Positions 43,378 through 52,970 of a stretch of DNA of 64,000 bases are shown piece after piece. Each line of letters starts with the position of its first letter. Positions within the stretch are counted from its first letter, which is position 1. The stretch comes from Polynucleobacter sp. Lineage in GTDB: Bacteria; Pseudomonadota; Gammaproteobacteria; Burkholderiales; Burkholderiaceae_D. The notes beneath the pieces are model-generated. The model did no database searches. It saw only the letters and a list, made by a program, of their open reading frames with translations, and was not told the DNA's origin. A program made the position numbers and the translations under genes. The stretch lies in contig JAIPCX010000014.1 in NCBI GenBank assembly GCA_021737945.1, positions 1-64,000 on the forward strand, written 5' to 3'.

Positions 43378-43926
43378 TCAGAAGTTGATTTCTGCAGTTA
43401 CCGTATCGTTGTAATCACCAGTACCTACAGTCAACTGACCTTTAGGAATGATGCCGCAGATATTGTAGGTTAATGGATCGGCTGTCGGCGCTATAGGTGG
43501 ATGCAAACGTGATGGAACATCCAAACCCCAAGGCTGATTCTCAGTACCTACACAAGCAGTATTCGGCAAATCTATTGCAGGATTTGCTGCAGTCGGTTTG
43601 AACAAATCATAATTAAGGAAATCACTGGTGACAGCATTGATCATCCTGCGTTGAGCACCATTTGGATTCAAACCTGCTGTGAGGGAAATCGTAGGCTGAC
43701 TACCTTTCACACACGTTAAAGTTACGGTGCCTGTACCTGTTTTATCTGTAGTACTGGTCGGATCGTAGTTATTAAATTCCAGCGAGGTTGCCGAAATACT
43801 ACACGTAGGTGCAACTGTGGCATGAATCGTTACAGTGGCTGTTTGGGCACCAGCTGCATAGCTCGCATTGGCTGCACAGATCGCAGCGGTTAAAGTACAA
43901 AGTTTTACTACGCTATTCATTTTCAT
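43378..43926 (-). CDS. Spore coat U domain pilus subunit
   Basis: 182-residue secreted pilin of the SCPU family (Csu-type chaperone-usher pili, unrelated to sporulation here). Signal peptide with cleavage after SYA, then a beta sandwich with a cysteine in ATVAPTCSISATSLEF, a TVTLTC strand and a C-terminal YNDTVTAEINF donor strand. I choose the second of three close ATGs (43926), which gives proper spacing to GAGAGGA; the ATG at 43932 is too near the site. First gene of the remnant pilus operon. Confidence 0.87.
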   Translation of the reverse strand: MKMNSVVKLCTLTAAICAANASYAAGAQTATVTIHATVAPTCSISATSLEFNNYDPTSTTDKTGTGTVTLTCVKGSQPTISLTAGLNPNGAQRRMINAVTSDFLNYDLFKPTAANPAIDLPNTACVGTENQPWGLDVPSRLHPPIAPTADPLTYNICGIIPKGQLTVGTGDYNDTVTAEINF

Positions 43927-44269
43927 CTTCATTCCTCTCGAGAATTTAAAGGGAAATGAATTGTAGGCAATGAAGAAATGCTTATCGCTAATTTAGGGCA
44001 TGTTATTTGGGAATGGTTTTATTCAGTGGCTTTGCTGCGGGAGTGTTTGAAAAAGAGAGAACTTATTGGTCGTGGGATTTTTAGTTTATGACCAGCGCAC
44101 AGTTTTTTCTCAATTTTCGCTGCCAATTCGCAACACTGAAAATTTGTTGAAAAACAACGGCTCATGACGGCGACTCTGTTGAAAAAGGACGGGTGACGAG
44201 TCAGGCAAGCGAACAGCGATTAATTGAATCGCGCTCGCGAGCCTAAAATTTCTGAAATAACGGAGGGAA
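43927..44269. other. Intergenic region upstream of the pilus genes
   Basis: About 340 bases between the pilin start and the fadB-like stop, AT-rich in its left half. Near 44216-44245 there are a GCGATT/AATCGC repeat and a GCTCGCGAGC palindrome that might end the upstream minus-strand transcript, but no T tract follows. No gene is visible. Confidence 0.45.
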
Positions 44270-46348
44270 TTAACTAAATGTTTTACCTTCTTGCGCCAAT
44301 TTAGTCAGTAGAGGCGCTGGAGTCCATGCTTCGGGATGACTTCCCTTTGCATACGAATGAATGGCCATAACTACGTTAGAAAGACCGACGGTATCGGCAT
44401 AGAACATAGGACCGCCACGGAATAACGGAAAGCCATAACCCGTCAGGTAGACCATATCGATATCGGAGGCACGCATTGCAATGCCCTCTTCCAGTATCAA
44501 GGCACCTTCATTCACTAGTGCATACACCAGACGTTCAACGATTTCTTTATCGCTGACTTTGCGGCGTTCGATTCCCATGGCTTTGGAATGATCGACGATC
44601 ATGGTGTTAACTTCAGTCGAAGCGTAGGCCTTACGATCACCCGCTTTATAGTCATACCAACCCGCTGAGGTTTTTTGACCAAAACGCCCTTTTTCACACA
44701 GCAGATCCGCAACTTTTGAGTACGTAACCTCTGGCTTTTCTACATAACGACGTTTACGTATATACCAGCCAATATCGTTACCCGCCAAATCACTCATGCG
44801 GAACGGCCCCATGGCAAAGCCAAATTTCTCGACGGCCTTATCGACCTGCTCTGGCAGACAACCTTCCTCAAGCAGAAAACCTGCCTGTCGTATGTATTGC
44901 TCCACCATACGATTACCAATGAATCCGTCACAGACGCCCGAAACAACGCCCGTCTTTTTAATGGTCTTGGATAATGCCAGCGTGGTCGCGAGTACATCTT
45001 TGCCGGTCTTGGCACCGCGCACAATTTCAAGTAACTTCATGACATTGGCGGGGCTAAAGAAGTGCGTACCAATAACATCGTGAGGACGCTTGGTAAAGGC
45101 AGCAATTTTGTCGACATCTAAGGTCGATGTATTAGAGGCGAGAATCGCGCCTTGCTTCATTACCTCATCTAATTTCTTGAATACTGTTTCCTTAACATCC
45201 ATGTCTTCGAACACCGCTTCAACCACAATGTCTGCTTGAGCTAACTCTTCATACGCCAATGTTCCGGTAATCAAGGCCACGCGTTTATCAAATTGCTCTT
45301 GCGTCAACCGGCCTTTCTTCATGGTGTTTTCGTAATTTTTACGTATTGTCGCTAAGCCCTTGTCTAAGGCTTCCTGCTTCATTTCAAGCATTTTGACGGG
45401 TATGCCTGCATTGGCAAAATTCATGGCGATACCACCGCCCATGGTGCCGGCACCAATCACTGCCGCTGACTTAATCGTTCTAAGTGGCGTATCGGAAGGA
45501 ACATCAGGGACTTTTGATGCAGTACGCTCACCAAAAAACGCATGGCGTAAGGCTTTCGATTCTGTGGTTTGAACCAGCTCAAGGAATAGATTGCGCTCGA
45601 GGTTGAGGCCATCATCAAATTTCATTTTGACGGAAGCTGCAACCGCATCAACACACTTTAGCGGTGCTGGAAAAGGGCCGGCCACTACGCGCACGGTATT
45701 ACGTGCAAACTGAAGATATCCATCGGCATTGGGATACGTAATTTTTATATCGCGAATCTTAGGCAGTGGACGCACAGTTGAAACTTTTTTAGCAAACGCT
45801 AATGCACCTACGAGTAAATCACCTGTGATCATTTGATCAAATAATTTTGTGCTGGCTAATTTGTCGGACATGATTGTTTTACCGGAGACGATCATGTTTA
45901 AAGCTGGCTCCAGACCCAAGATGCGCGGTAGTCGTTGCGTACCACCCGCCCCCGGCAAAATACCGATATTTACCTCAGGTAGAGCGATTTGTGCACCGGC
46001 CACCGCAACGCGATAATGACAACCCAGCGCTAATTCAAGGCCACCACCCATAGCCACACCATGTATGGCAGCGATGACGGGTTTATCACTCGCCTCAACA
46101 ATACTAATCACCGTCATGAGTGAGGGTTCTTGCATGGCTTTAGGCGTATTGAATTCACGAATATCGGCGCCGCCTGAAAACCCCCTGCCTTCACCTACGA
46201 TTACGACTGCAGTGATGGCTGCATTTTCAGCCGCCTTAGCGATACCTTCCACGATACCCGTACGGGTCGCATGCCCCAGCCCGTTAACAGGTGGGTTATT
46301 TAGCGTGATGACGGCGATATCGCCTTGCTCTCGGTACGTGGCGGTCAT
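44270..46348 (-). CDS. FadB-type enoyl-CoA hydratase / 3-hydroxyacyl-CoA dehydrogenase
   Basis: Bifunctional beta-oxidation enzyme of 692 residues. The crotonase half has the oxyanion hole segments SGGADI and HGVAMGGGLELAL; the dehydrogenase half begins at about 295 with the NAD motif GAGTMGGGIA and has the THFFSPANVMKLLEIV catalytic region and GNRM. Its length and layout fit the FadB/peroxisomal bifunctional group. It hydrates enoyl-CoA and oxidises the hydroxyl with NAD, feeding the thiolase step. It lies alone, about 190 bases from the next gene, on the opposite strand to the thiolase/dehydrogenase cluster. Confidence 0.93.
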   Translation of the reverse strand: MTATYREQGDIAVITLNNPPVNGLGHATRTGIVEGIAKAAENAAITAVVIVGEGRGFSGGADIREFNTPKAMQEPSLMTVISIVEASDKPVIAAIHGVAMGGGLELALGCHYRVAVAGAQIALPEVNIGILPGAGGTQRLPRILGLEPALNMIVSGKTIMSDKLASTKLFDQMITGDLLVGALAFAKKVSTVRPLPKIRDIKITYPNADGYLQFARNTVRVVAGPFPAPLKCVDAVAASVKMKFDDGLNLERNLFLELVQTTESKALRHAFFGERTASKVPDVPSDTPLRTIKSAAVIGAGTMGGGIAMNFANAGIPVKMLEMKQEALDKGLATIRKNYENTMKKGRLTQEQFDKRVALITGTLAYEELAQADIVVEAVFEDMDVKETVFKKLDEVMKQGAILASNTSTLDVDKIAAFTKRPHDVIGTHFFSPANVMKLLEIVRGAKTGKDVLATTLALSKTIKKTGVVSGVCDGFIGNRMVEQYIRQAGFLLEEGCLPEQVDKAVEKFGFAMGPFRMSDLAGNDIGWYIRKRRYVEKPEVTYSKVADLLCEKGRFGQKTSAGWYDYKAGDRKAYASTEVNTMIVDHSKAMGIERRKVSDKEIVERLVYALVNEGALILEEGIAMRASDIDMVYLTGYGFPLFRGGPMFYADTVGLSNVVMAIHSYAKGSHPEAWTPAPLLTKLAQEGKTFS

Positions 46349-46537
46349 GCTTGTCTCTCCGGTGATTATTTTTAATAGGTTGTACAGCCGTATGATAGCG
46401 GCAGACCATTAATATACCCCAGAAAAGCACGACCGTATTATTCCCCTTGACTCAATTAAATTAACCTCTGCGTGTTACGGAAATGCTGGCCGTAAATCAT
46501 TCGCATGACCCTATCAATTGCTCTATCAATTTTTCTA

Positions 46538-47767
46538 TCAATTGGAATTTCGTTTAACACGCAAGATAGCGCTGCGCTGTTGATCTTCGCTATAGGCATA
46601 ATCCACGCGACCATTCGAAACTTTGCCCAACACGATCATGTTGGTAGTAATCGCATCATGATCTTGCGCTGAAAAAGGTCGCTCGTAACTAGTAACCACG
46701 CCTTGATATCTGAAATTCAAATTCTCTAATGACGCTCGAATAGCATCACCATCCAAAGTTTTTGACTGACGAATGGCATGGGCTAATATATGCATTCCAT
46801 CGTAACCTTGAGCCGCACTCATAGGCGAAGGAATGAGATCGGTTTTAAAGGCGCGATGGTAGGCCAGTAAAAAACTATTCTTGGTCGTTGAGCCTGCATC
46901 TTGTATGAAGGTTTGTGGCATCAGCGCACCATCACCGGCTGGCCCAGCTGCATCAATAAAATTGCGCATAGAGAGCGTCCAACTACCCAATAACGGAACG
47001 CGCCAACCGGAAGCCTGAACACCACGCGCAATATTCGCCAGTTCGGGACCTATACCCCACACCACCAAGGCCGATGCACCCGCTGCACGCGCACGTTTTA
47101 TTAGCCCACTCATATCGGTGTCACCGACTTTAAAGCGAAATTCACCCACCACATCTAGCCCAGCGAGTCGTGCTTGCTCTGCGAAAGCCGCAACACCACT
47201 GTCACCGTAAGGCGTGGTATCCGCCATTAAAGCGATTCGAATTAGTGATCTACGTTTCAAGTCTGCAGCAAGTACTTTGGCTTCGAGATCAAGCGTAGGT
47301 GAAACACGAAAGATGAAATTCACCTTCTGGGCGGGCGGTGAAAATTTACGCGTAAGCGATGGCCCAGTGGACACCGCAACCACTAGCGGAATTTTTGCCT
47401 TTTGGTAGTGGTCTATCGATGCAAGGCCAACACCGGTGTTGACGATACCTATGGTAGCGACGACTTTTAAACGGGTCAGCTCATCGGCGATTTTGCCGCC
47501 GGTTTCATTGTTAGCGGTGTCATCGCGTTCAATCAGCTCTATGGGCAAACCATTTATGCCGCCTGAACTATTGATTTCTTCAACAGCAAGTCGCACTCCA
47601 TTCCGCATACTTTCGCCCATGGGGCTAGACCCGCCGGTAAACGGCCCACTCAGCCCAATACGGATAGCTTGAGCTTGAACTTCTGTAAAGAGACATGCCA
47701 GGCAAAGAATCAACAAAATTTTTGTTAAGCAAAGTGGGCGACTAATAAAGCGGTAGTAAGCATCCAA
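46538..47767 (-). CDS. Orphan Liv-type ABC transporter substrate-binding protein
   Basis: Type I periplasmic binding protein of about 409 residues with a Sec signal (ILLILCLACLFTEVQA) and the mature opening AIRIGLSGPFTGGSSPMG typical of LivK-like receptors. I set the start at a TTG (47767) because AAGGAG lies six bases upstream; an ATG at 47797 is in frame but has no site. It has no permease of its own and is separated from the Liv operon upstream by a terminator. It could feed that transporter with a second ligand. The ligand is unknown. Confidence 0.85.
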   Translation of the reverse strand: MDAYYRFISRPLCLTKILLILCLACLFTEVQAQAIRIGLSGPFTGGSSPMGESMRNGVRLAVEEINSSGGINGLPIELIERDDTANNETGGKIADELTRLKVVATIGIVNTGVGLASIDHYQKAKIPLVVAVSTGPSLTRKFSPPAQKVNFIFRVSPTLDLEAKVLAADLKRRSLIRIALMADTTPYGDSGVAAFAEQARLAGLDVVGEFRFKVGDTDMSGLIKRARAAGASALVVWGIGPELANIARGVQASGWRVPLLGSWTLSMRNFIDAAGPAGDGALMPQTFIQDAGSTTKNSFLLAYHRAFKTDLIPSPMSAAQGYDGMHILAHAIRQSKTLDGDAIRASLENLNFRYQGVVTSYERPFSAQDHDAITTNMIVLGKVSNGRVDYAYSEDQQRSAILRVKRNSN

Positions 47768-47881
47768 AGCAGTCTCCTTGTTGAATGAATGCCGCATTTC
47801 ATGTCATCGCTACTCGGCTGTCTAGACTTACACTGTATTTGTGGCGCAGATCACACCGAGTAAAGCGCTTGGGGCCAGAAA

Positions 47882-47912
47882 TAAAAAAAGCCCGCAGGAT
47901 ATGCGGGCTTAT
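47882..47912 (-). terminator. Intrinsic terminator of the acyl-CoA ligase/Liv operon
   Basis: Repeat AAGCCCGCA (47888-47896) / TGCGGGCTT (47902-47910) with a five-base loop; on the minus strand the stem is followed by a run of seven Ts. It lies just after the binding-protein stop at 47931. Confidence 0.9.
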
Positions 47913-47930
47913 TATCGAGCGACGATTTTT

Positions 47931-49172
47931 TTATGAAGGGCGCTTCATGCTGCAAGAAGTTGGCTGAGAAGCCACATAGGCATCGACTTTTTGATCAGTG
48001 CGCCAGCCGTGTCCGGTATTTTCCTGATCGTATTTCACCGTCTTGCCATTGGTTTTCACCCAGGTGGTTACATACAATGGCTGTTGTAGTTGGTGATCGG
48101 TCTTCCGCATTTCCACCTCACCATTCAAACTCTTGAATTTTTGCCCTTCCATGGCGAAGGCAACTTTAACCGGATCTGTCGTTTTGGCTTGATTCACGCC
48201 CTTAGCAAGCAACTGTATGCCTGAGTAGGTGGTTACAGCGTACAAGTCATCATTAAATTTCTTTTTGAATTCTTCAATGATTTCTTTACCAGCGTAGGTT
48301 TCATTGTTGACATTCCATGTGCCCACGTAGCGCACATGATTAGCTGCTCCTGCGCCCATCACCGTAGGAACACCCGTTGTGTAACCGTAATAGGTGTAGA
48401 ACTGCGCTTTCAGATCCGATTCGCGTGCGGCTTTAACCAGCAATGCCAAATCCGAACCCCAGTTTCCAGTAATCACCGTATCTGCACCACTCGCACTAAT
48501 TTTAGCGACATAGGGAGCAAAGTCTTTAACACTTCCAATCGGATGTAAATCATCACCGACGATTTCGATATCCGGACGTTTGCGCTTGAGATATTCCTTA
48601 GCGGCGCGCGTAACTTGCTGACCGTGAGCGTAGTTTTGCCCAATGATGTAAACCTTTTTAACTTTCTTATCGGCTGCGAGGTAGGTGGTCATCGCTTCCA
48701 TTTTCATATCGGAATTCGCATCCAACCTGAAGTGCCAGAAACTACATTTGCTATTAGTAAGATCAGGATCAACAGCGGCGTAATTCAAGAAAACGATTTC
48801 TTTACCCGGATTGCGTTCGTTATGCTTATTAATAGCATCAATCAACGCACCCGCCGCTCCGGAACCATTACCTTGAACGATATAGCGATAACCTTGATCA
48901 ATCACTGCTTTTAAAACAGTTAACGACTCTTGCGGGCTCGCTTTGTTATCAAAGCCGGTAATTTCAAAGGTATGGCCGGGCGCCCATTTTTCTCTATTCG
49001 CTATTTCTGCGACCAGTTGGAAGCTATGAAAAGTATTTTGGCCTACTGGCGCAAATGGACCTGACAAGGGGTCGATGAATGCAATTTTTATGTTCTCTGC
49101 AATAACCGATGACGATGCCAGAGCAAGCAATACACCTGCCGATGCCAAGGATTTACGAATTCGAATAGTCAT
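47931..49172 (-). CDS. Liv-type ABC transporter substrate-binding protein
   Basis: 413 residues with a signal peptide cleaved after VIA (about residue 25) and the mature opening ENIKIAFIDPLSGPFA of the branched-chain family. Two conserved stretches, VYIIGQNYAHGQQ and DTVITGNWGSDL, resemble those of the binding protein at the left window edge, so the two systems may have related ligands. Last gene of the operon led by an acyl-CoA ligase; 56 bases separate it from livF. The ligand is probably a carboxylate or amide, not determined. Confidence 0.91.
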   Translation of the reverse strand: MTIRIRKSLASAGVLLALASSSVIAENIKIAFIDPLSGPFAPVGQNTFHSFQLVAEIANREKWAPGHTFEITGFDNKASPQESLTVLKAVIDQGYRYIVQGNGSGAAGALIDAINKHNERNPGKEIVFLNYAAVDPDLTNSKCSFWHFRLDANSDMKMEAMTTYLAADKKVKKVYIIGQNYAHGQQVTRAAKEYLKRKRPDIEIVGDDLHPIGSVKDFAPYVAKISASGADTVITGNWGSDLALLVKAARESDLKAQFYTYYGYTTGVPTVMGAGAANHVRYVGTWNVNNETYAGKEIIEEFKKKFNDDLYAVTTYSGIQLLAKGVNQAKTTDPVKVAFAMEGQKFKSLNGEVEMRKTDHQLQQPLYVTTWVKTNGKTVKYDQENTGHGWRTDQKVDAYVASQPTSCSMKRPS

Positions 49173-49228
49173 ACATGCTCTCCCTCAGTCCATTAAATTT
49201 ATTATCAAATTTCTCAGTGCAACCACTA

Positions 49229-49930
49229 TCAGACTTCCAACCATTCTTTGCGTACGATAGCATTTTCACGCAGCTCTGCAGGCGAACCTTCAAAAATAAT
49301 AGAACCCCGACCCATAACGTAGACACGCTCTGAAATTTTCATAGCGATATCCAGCTTCTGCTCAACCAGTAAAACAGAAATGCCACGCGCTTTAAGTGCC
49401 AGCAGATACTCTGCAACCAGTTCCACTATTTTCGGTGCAAGTCCTTCAGTCGGCTCATCAATCATGATCAGATCAGGATCGCCCATCAGAGTCCGGCACA
49501 AGGTGAGCATTTGTTGCTCTCCGCCTGAGAGCACGCCGGCTTGTGTGTACTGACGCTCACGTAAACGCGGAAACATCGTATACATGTCGTCTAAAGACCA
49601 GCGCGACGATTTAGTTTTTTTGTCACCGAGTAGCAAGTTCTGCTCAACCGTCAGCGTCGGAAAAATATCGCGACTCTCGGGAACATAACCTAAACCTTTG
49701 TGAGCAATACGAAAAGCTGGCAAACCCAATATCTGTTCGTCGTTGAATATAACGGACCCAGTAGCGTCTAGCTGACCCATCACGGCTTTCACTGTGGTGG
49801 AACGCCCCACACCATTGCGACCCAGCAGGCTAACAATCTCGCCACGCCCAACGCGCAGATTCACCCCATGCAGAACATGGCTTTTGCCATAAAAAGCGTG
49901 CAGATCACGAACGTCTAACAAATCGCTCAC
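49229..49930 (-). CDS. livF: Liv-type ABC transporter ATP-binding protein LivF
   Basis: 233 residues. Signature LSGGEQ at 134-139 and Walker B LIMIDEP at 154-160 are normal, but Walker A reads GRNGVGRS (37-44) with Arg43 where the ATP-binding lysine is expected. The codon is CGT, so a single read error from AAA or AAG is not enough. Its start overlaps livG by four bases. It would pair with LivG to drive uptake, perhaps with altered nucleotide handling at one site. Confidence 0.9.
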   Translation of the reverse strand: MSDLLDVRDLHAFYGKSHVLHGVNLRVGRGEIVSLLGRNGVGRSTTVKAVMGQLDATGSVIFNDEQILGLPAFRIAHKGLGYVPESRDIFPTLTVEQNLLLGDKKTKSSRWSLDDMYTMFPRLRERQYTQAGVLSGGEQQMLTLCRTLMGDPDLIMIDEPTEGLAPKIVELVAEYLLALKARGISVLLVEQKLDIAMKISERVYVMGRGSIIFEGSPAELRENAIVRKEWLEV

Positions 49931-50694
49931 AGCACCTCCTGATCAGGCGCATGGCTACCAAGATAAGCTTCCTGAACTTTGGCATTCTCGCGGATGACCG
50001 CTGGCGTATCACAAGCAATCACTTCGCCATAAACAACCACTGCAATCCTATCGGCCAAACCAAACACAACGCTCATGTCATGTTCGACCATCAGTAGTGT
50101 TTTATCTTTAGTTACCTTAGAAATTAAAGTAACTGCCGCATCGGATTCGGATCGACTCATACCGGCTGTGGGTTCATCCAATAAAATCACCTCTGCACCA
50201 CCAGCGACCGTAATACCTATCTCTAAAGCGCGTTGCTCGGCATACGTCAACAAACCCGCCGGTGTATCGCGGCGCCAGGTAAGACCAATCGATTCCATGA
50301 CGTGCTCCGCGTGAGCACGGGCATCTTTTAAAGCACTTAATTTATGCCAAAACGAATAGCGGTAACCCAGCGACCACAACACCGCACAACGTAAATTTTC
50401 AAATACCGACAGTCGATGAAATATATTTGTAATTTGAAAACTACGCGACAAACCAAGACGATTAATTTCGTAGGGAGCCAGTCGTTGAATGGCTTGACCG
50501 TTTAAAGAAATTTCTCCGCTGCTCACACCAAAACGGCCAGATATCAAATTAAACAGTGTAGATTTTCCAGCGCCATTCGGGCCAATGATGGCCAGTCGCT
50601 CCCCTTTATTCACGGCGAGATTGACACCACGAATAATCTCTACACTGCCAAATTGTTTGCGAACTTCGCGCAACTCCAACGCGGGCACACTCAT
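49927..50694 (-). CDS. livG: Liv-type ABC transporter ATP-binding protein LivG
   Basis: 255 residues with an intact Walker A GPNGAGKS (38-45), a Q-loop in SRSFQITNIF, an LTYAEQRALEIG signature variant and Walker B VILLDEP, followed by the VEHDMSVVFGLAD region of LivG. Overlaps livM at its start and livF at its end by four bases each. Substrate as for the operon. Confidence 0.92.
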   Translation of the reverse strand: MSVPALELREVRKQFGSVEIIRGVNLAVNKGERLAIIGPNGAGKSTLFNLISGRFGVSSGEISLNGQAIQRLAPYEINRLGLSRSFQITNIFHRLSVFENLRCAVLWSLGYRYSFWHKLSALKDARAHAEHVMESIGLTWRRDTPAGLLTYAEQRALEIGITVAGGAEVILLDEPTAGMSRSESDAAVTLISKVTKDKTLLMVEHDMSVVFGLADRIAVVVYGEVIACDTPAVIRENAKVQEAYLGSHAPDQEVL

Positions 50695-51983
50695 CGACCA
50701 CTCCCAGCAATTCGGCGTTCGATTTCTGCATTCGCCTCATCCCAGGCATCCATAAACGATGTCCGGCTGCGTAAGAACACGACAACCCCGACGATAAATG
50801 CGATAGATGCAATCAACCACCCACTGGCCTGAGCCGTATCGATTTGCGCGCCAAATAATTGAATAGAGGTTCCTTGTGCTGATTCTAGCGATGAGTGATA
50901 GGTCATTTCTATCAACATCACCACACTAAAAAATACCAACAAGCCAGCCGATGTGACTTTCAGCATAGAAGGAAGCAAAGGCATAAAAAGTCGATTCGCC
51001 ATCAAACGGAAGTTCATCATGATGATGCTAGCCAAACCGCCAGGGGCGTACATCACCATCAAAATAAAAAACAAACCAAGGTAGAGCAACCATGCTTTAG
51101 TAATTTCGGACAGCATCACCGTCAGCAACACACCGATAATCGCGCCCAGCAAAGGGCCAAAGAAAAATCCTATGCCACCGATAAAAGTAAACAACAACAC
51201 GGCTCCTGAGCGGGCTGCACTGACGTTTTCTGCACTAACAATCTCAAAATTGATCGCCGATAATCCGCCGGAAATACCTGCAAAAAAACCAGACAAAATC
51301 AGCATCAGATAACGAACGCGCTGAGTATCGTAACCAATGAATTCTGCACGCTCGGGATTATCACGAACTGCATTTGCGATGCGACCCAAAGGCGTATGTG
51401 AGATCGCAAACATGGCCACAGTACTGATAAATAACCACGTAGCAATCAGGTAATACACTTGAATTTGCGGGCCAAAACTGACCCCCATCAATGCTTTACC
51501 AAACACGCGATTACCAGAAACACCGCCCTCACCGCCAAAAAAGCCTGGGAACATGAGCGAGCAGGCAAACACGAGTTCAACAATGCCTAGCGAGATCATA
51601 GAAAACGTTGTGCCAGAACGTTTCGTGGTGACGTATCCAAACAAAATACCAAACGTTAAACCAGCGATGCCACCAACTAACGGGACCAGAGACAAGGGAA
51701 TATAAAATGAATCACTGGCGGATAGATTGATGGCATGAATCGCAAAAAAAGCACCCAAACCCGAATAGACTGCATGACCAAACGAGAGCATGCCACTCTG
51801 CCCTAACAGCATGTTGTAGGACAAAGCAAAAATCATGATGGTGCCCATCAACGACAGCAGCGACAAACTGCCACCCGAGCTAAATAGTAATGGCGCTAAA
51901 ATCAATAAGGCTACAAAAGTTAGCCACACTAACCAACGACCTATGTTTATGGGTGAATAACTGATTGTCTGCAAACTCATCAT
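50691..51983 (-). CDS. livM: Liv-type ABC transporter permease LivM
   Basis: 430 residues, polytopic. The LivM signature GQSGMLSFGHAVYSGLG lies near residue 63. It is about 110 residues longer than a typical LivM because of C-terminal segments after the usual end, including one more hydrophobic helix near 390. The start codon shares a base with the livH stop (TAATG). Function as a pore subunit with LivH. Confidence 0.91.
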   Translation of the reverse strand: MMSLQTISYSPINIGRWLVWLTFVALLILAPLLFSSGGSLSLLSLMGTIMIFALSYNMLLGQSGMLSFGHAVYSGLGAFFAIHAINLSASDSFYIPLSLVPLVGGIAGLTFGILFGYVTTKRSGTTFSMISLGIVELVFACSLMFPGFFGGEGGVSGNRVFGKALMGVSFGPQIQVYYLIATWLFISTVAMFAISHTPLGRIANAVRDNPERAEFIGYDTQRVRYLMLILSGFFAGISGGLSAINFEIVSAENVSAARSGAVLLFTFIGGIGFFFGPLLGAIIGVLLTVMLSEITKAWLLYLGLFFILMVMYAPGGLASIIMMNFRLMANRLFMPLLPSMLKVTSAGLLVFFSVVMLIEMTYHSSLESAQGTSIQLFGAQIDTAQASGWLIASIAFIVGVVVFLRSRTSFMDAWDEANAEIERRIAGSGR

Positions 51984-52930
51984 TAGCCTTCCCTCGTGCC
52001 GAGCAAACCTTTAGGCCGAAAAATTAGCATCAAGACTAAAAGCATGTACGGCAAAATCGGCGCAACCTCGGCTAGCGTTATAGAAAGCAAGCGATACACT
52101 GGAAATTCTGGGCTCACAGAGAGTCCCACTGTTGCCAGTGCACTGAGCACCGACCAATCAAGAGCAACGGCGAAGGTTTGTATCATGCCGATTAAAATCG
52201 ACGCTAACAAAGCGCCTGCTAACGAGCCCATACCCCCCACAACTACCACCACAAAAATAATACTGCCTACGGTGGCAGCCATCGCTGGTTCAGTCACAAA
52301 CGCATTACCACCGATGACACCGGCCAAACCTGCCAAAGCGCATCCACCACCAAACACCAACATGAACACACGCGGAACATTGTGGCCTAAGGCTTCGACA
52401 GTCTCTGGATGTGTCAATGCTGCCTGAATCACTAAACCAATGCGGGTACGTGTTAACAACAGCCAGATCACTAGTAGCATTAATAAAGCCACTAGCATCA
52501 TGAACGCGCGATACATAGGAAATGCCAACGCATATAACGTGAACAGCGGACCATCTAATTCAGCAGGTATGGGATAAGGCACTGCAGCACGACCCCAAAT
52601 CAACTGTACCAACTCAACCATCACATACGATAAACCAAACGTAAATAGCAATTCTGAGACATGACCATGTTTATGCACGGCGCGCAGGCCGATGCGCTCA
52701 ACTGCCGCACCAGCCAAACCAACAATCAATGGAGCCAACACTAAAGCGGGCCAAAAGCCCACGGTTTTGCTGATCGCAAATCCTAAATACGCGCCTATCA
52801 TGTAAAAACTGGCATGCGCAAAATTGAGCACACCCATCATGCTAAAGATAAGTGTTAACCCAGACGACAGCATGAACAACAGCAAGCCGTAGCTCAATCC
52901 ATTGAGTAATGAAATTACGGTAAATTCCAC
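51983..52930 (-). CDS. livH: Liv-type ABC transporter permease LivH
   Basis: 315 residues with a GTG start preceded by GAGG. The family motif SGLTLIFSMMGVLNFAHA (about 22-39) and the C-terminal LIFRPKGLLG are present. It lies 40 bases after the acyl-CoA ligase gene and begins the transporter part of the operon. Confidence 0.92.
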   Translation of the reverse strand: MEFTVISLLNGLSYGLLLFMLSSGLTLIFSMMGVLNFAHASFYMIGAYLGFAISKTVGFWPALVLAPLIVGLAGAAVERIGLRAVHKHGHVSELLFTFGLSYVMVELVQLIWGRAAVPYPIPAELDGPLFTLYALAFPMYRAFMMLVALLMLLVIWLLLTRTRIGLVIQAALTHPETVEALGHNVPRVFMLVFGGGCALAGLAGVIGGNAFVTEPAMAATVGSIIFVVVVVGGMGSLAGALLASILIGMIQTFAVALDWSVLSALATVGLSVSPEFPVYRLLSITLAEVAPILPYMLLVLMLIFRPKGLLGTREG

Positions 52931-52970
52931 GCACCAGCCTCGTTAGTTTTCAACAATCGTTTGCGCACAC

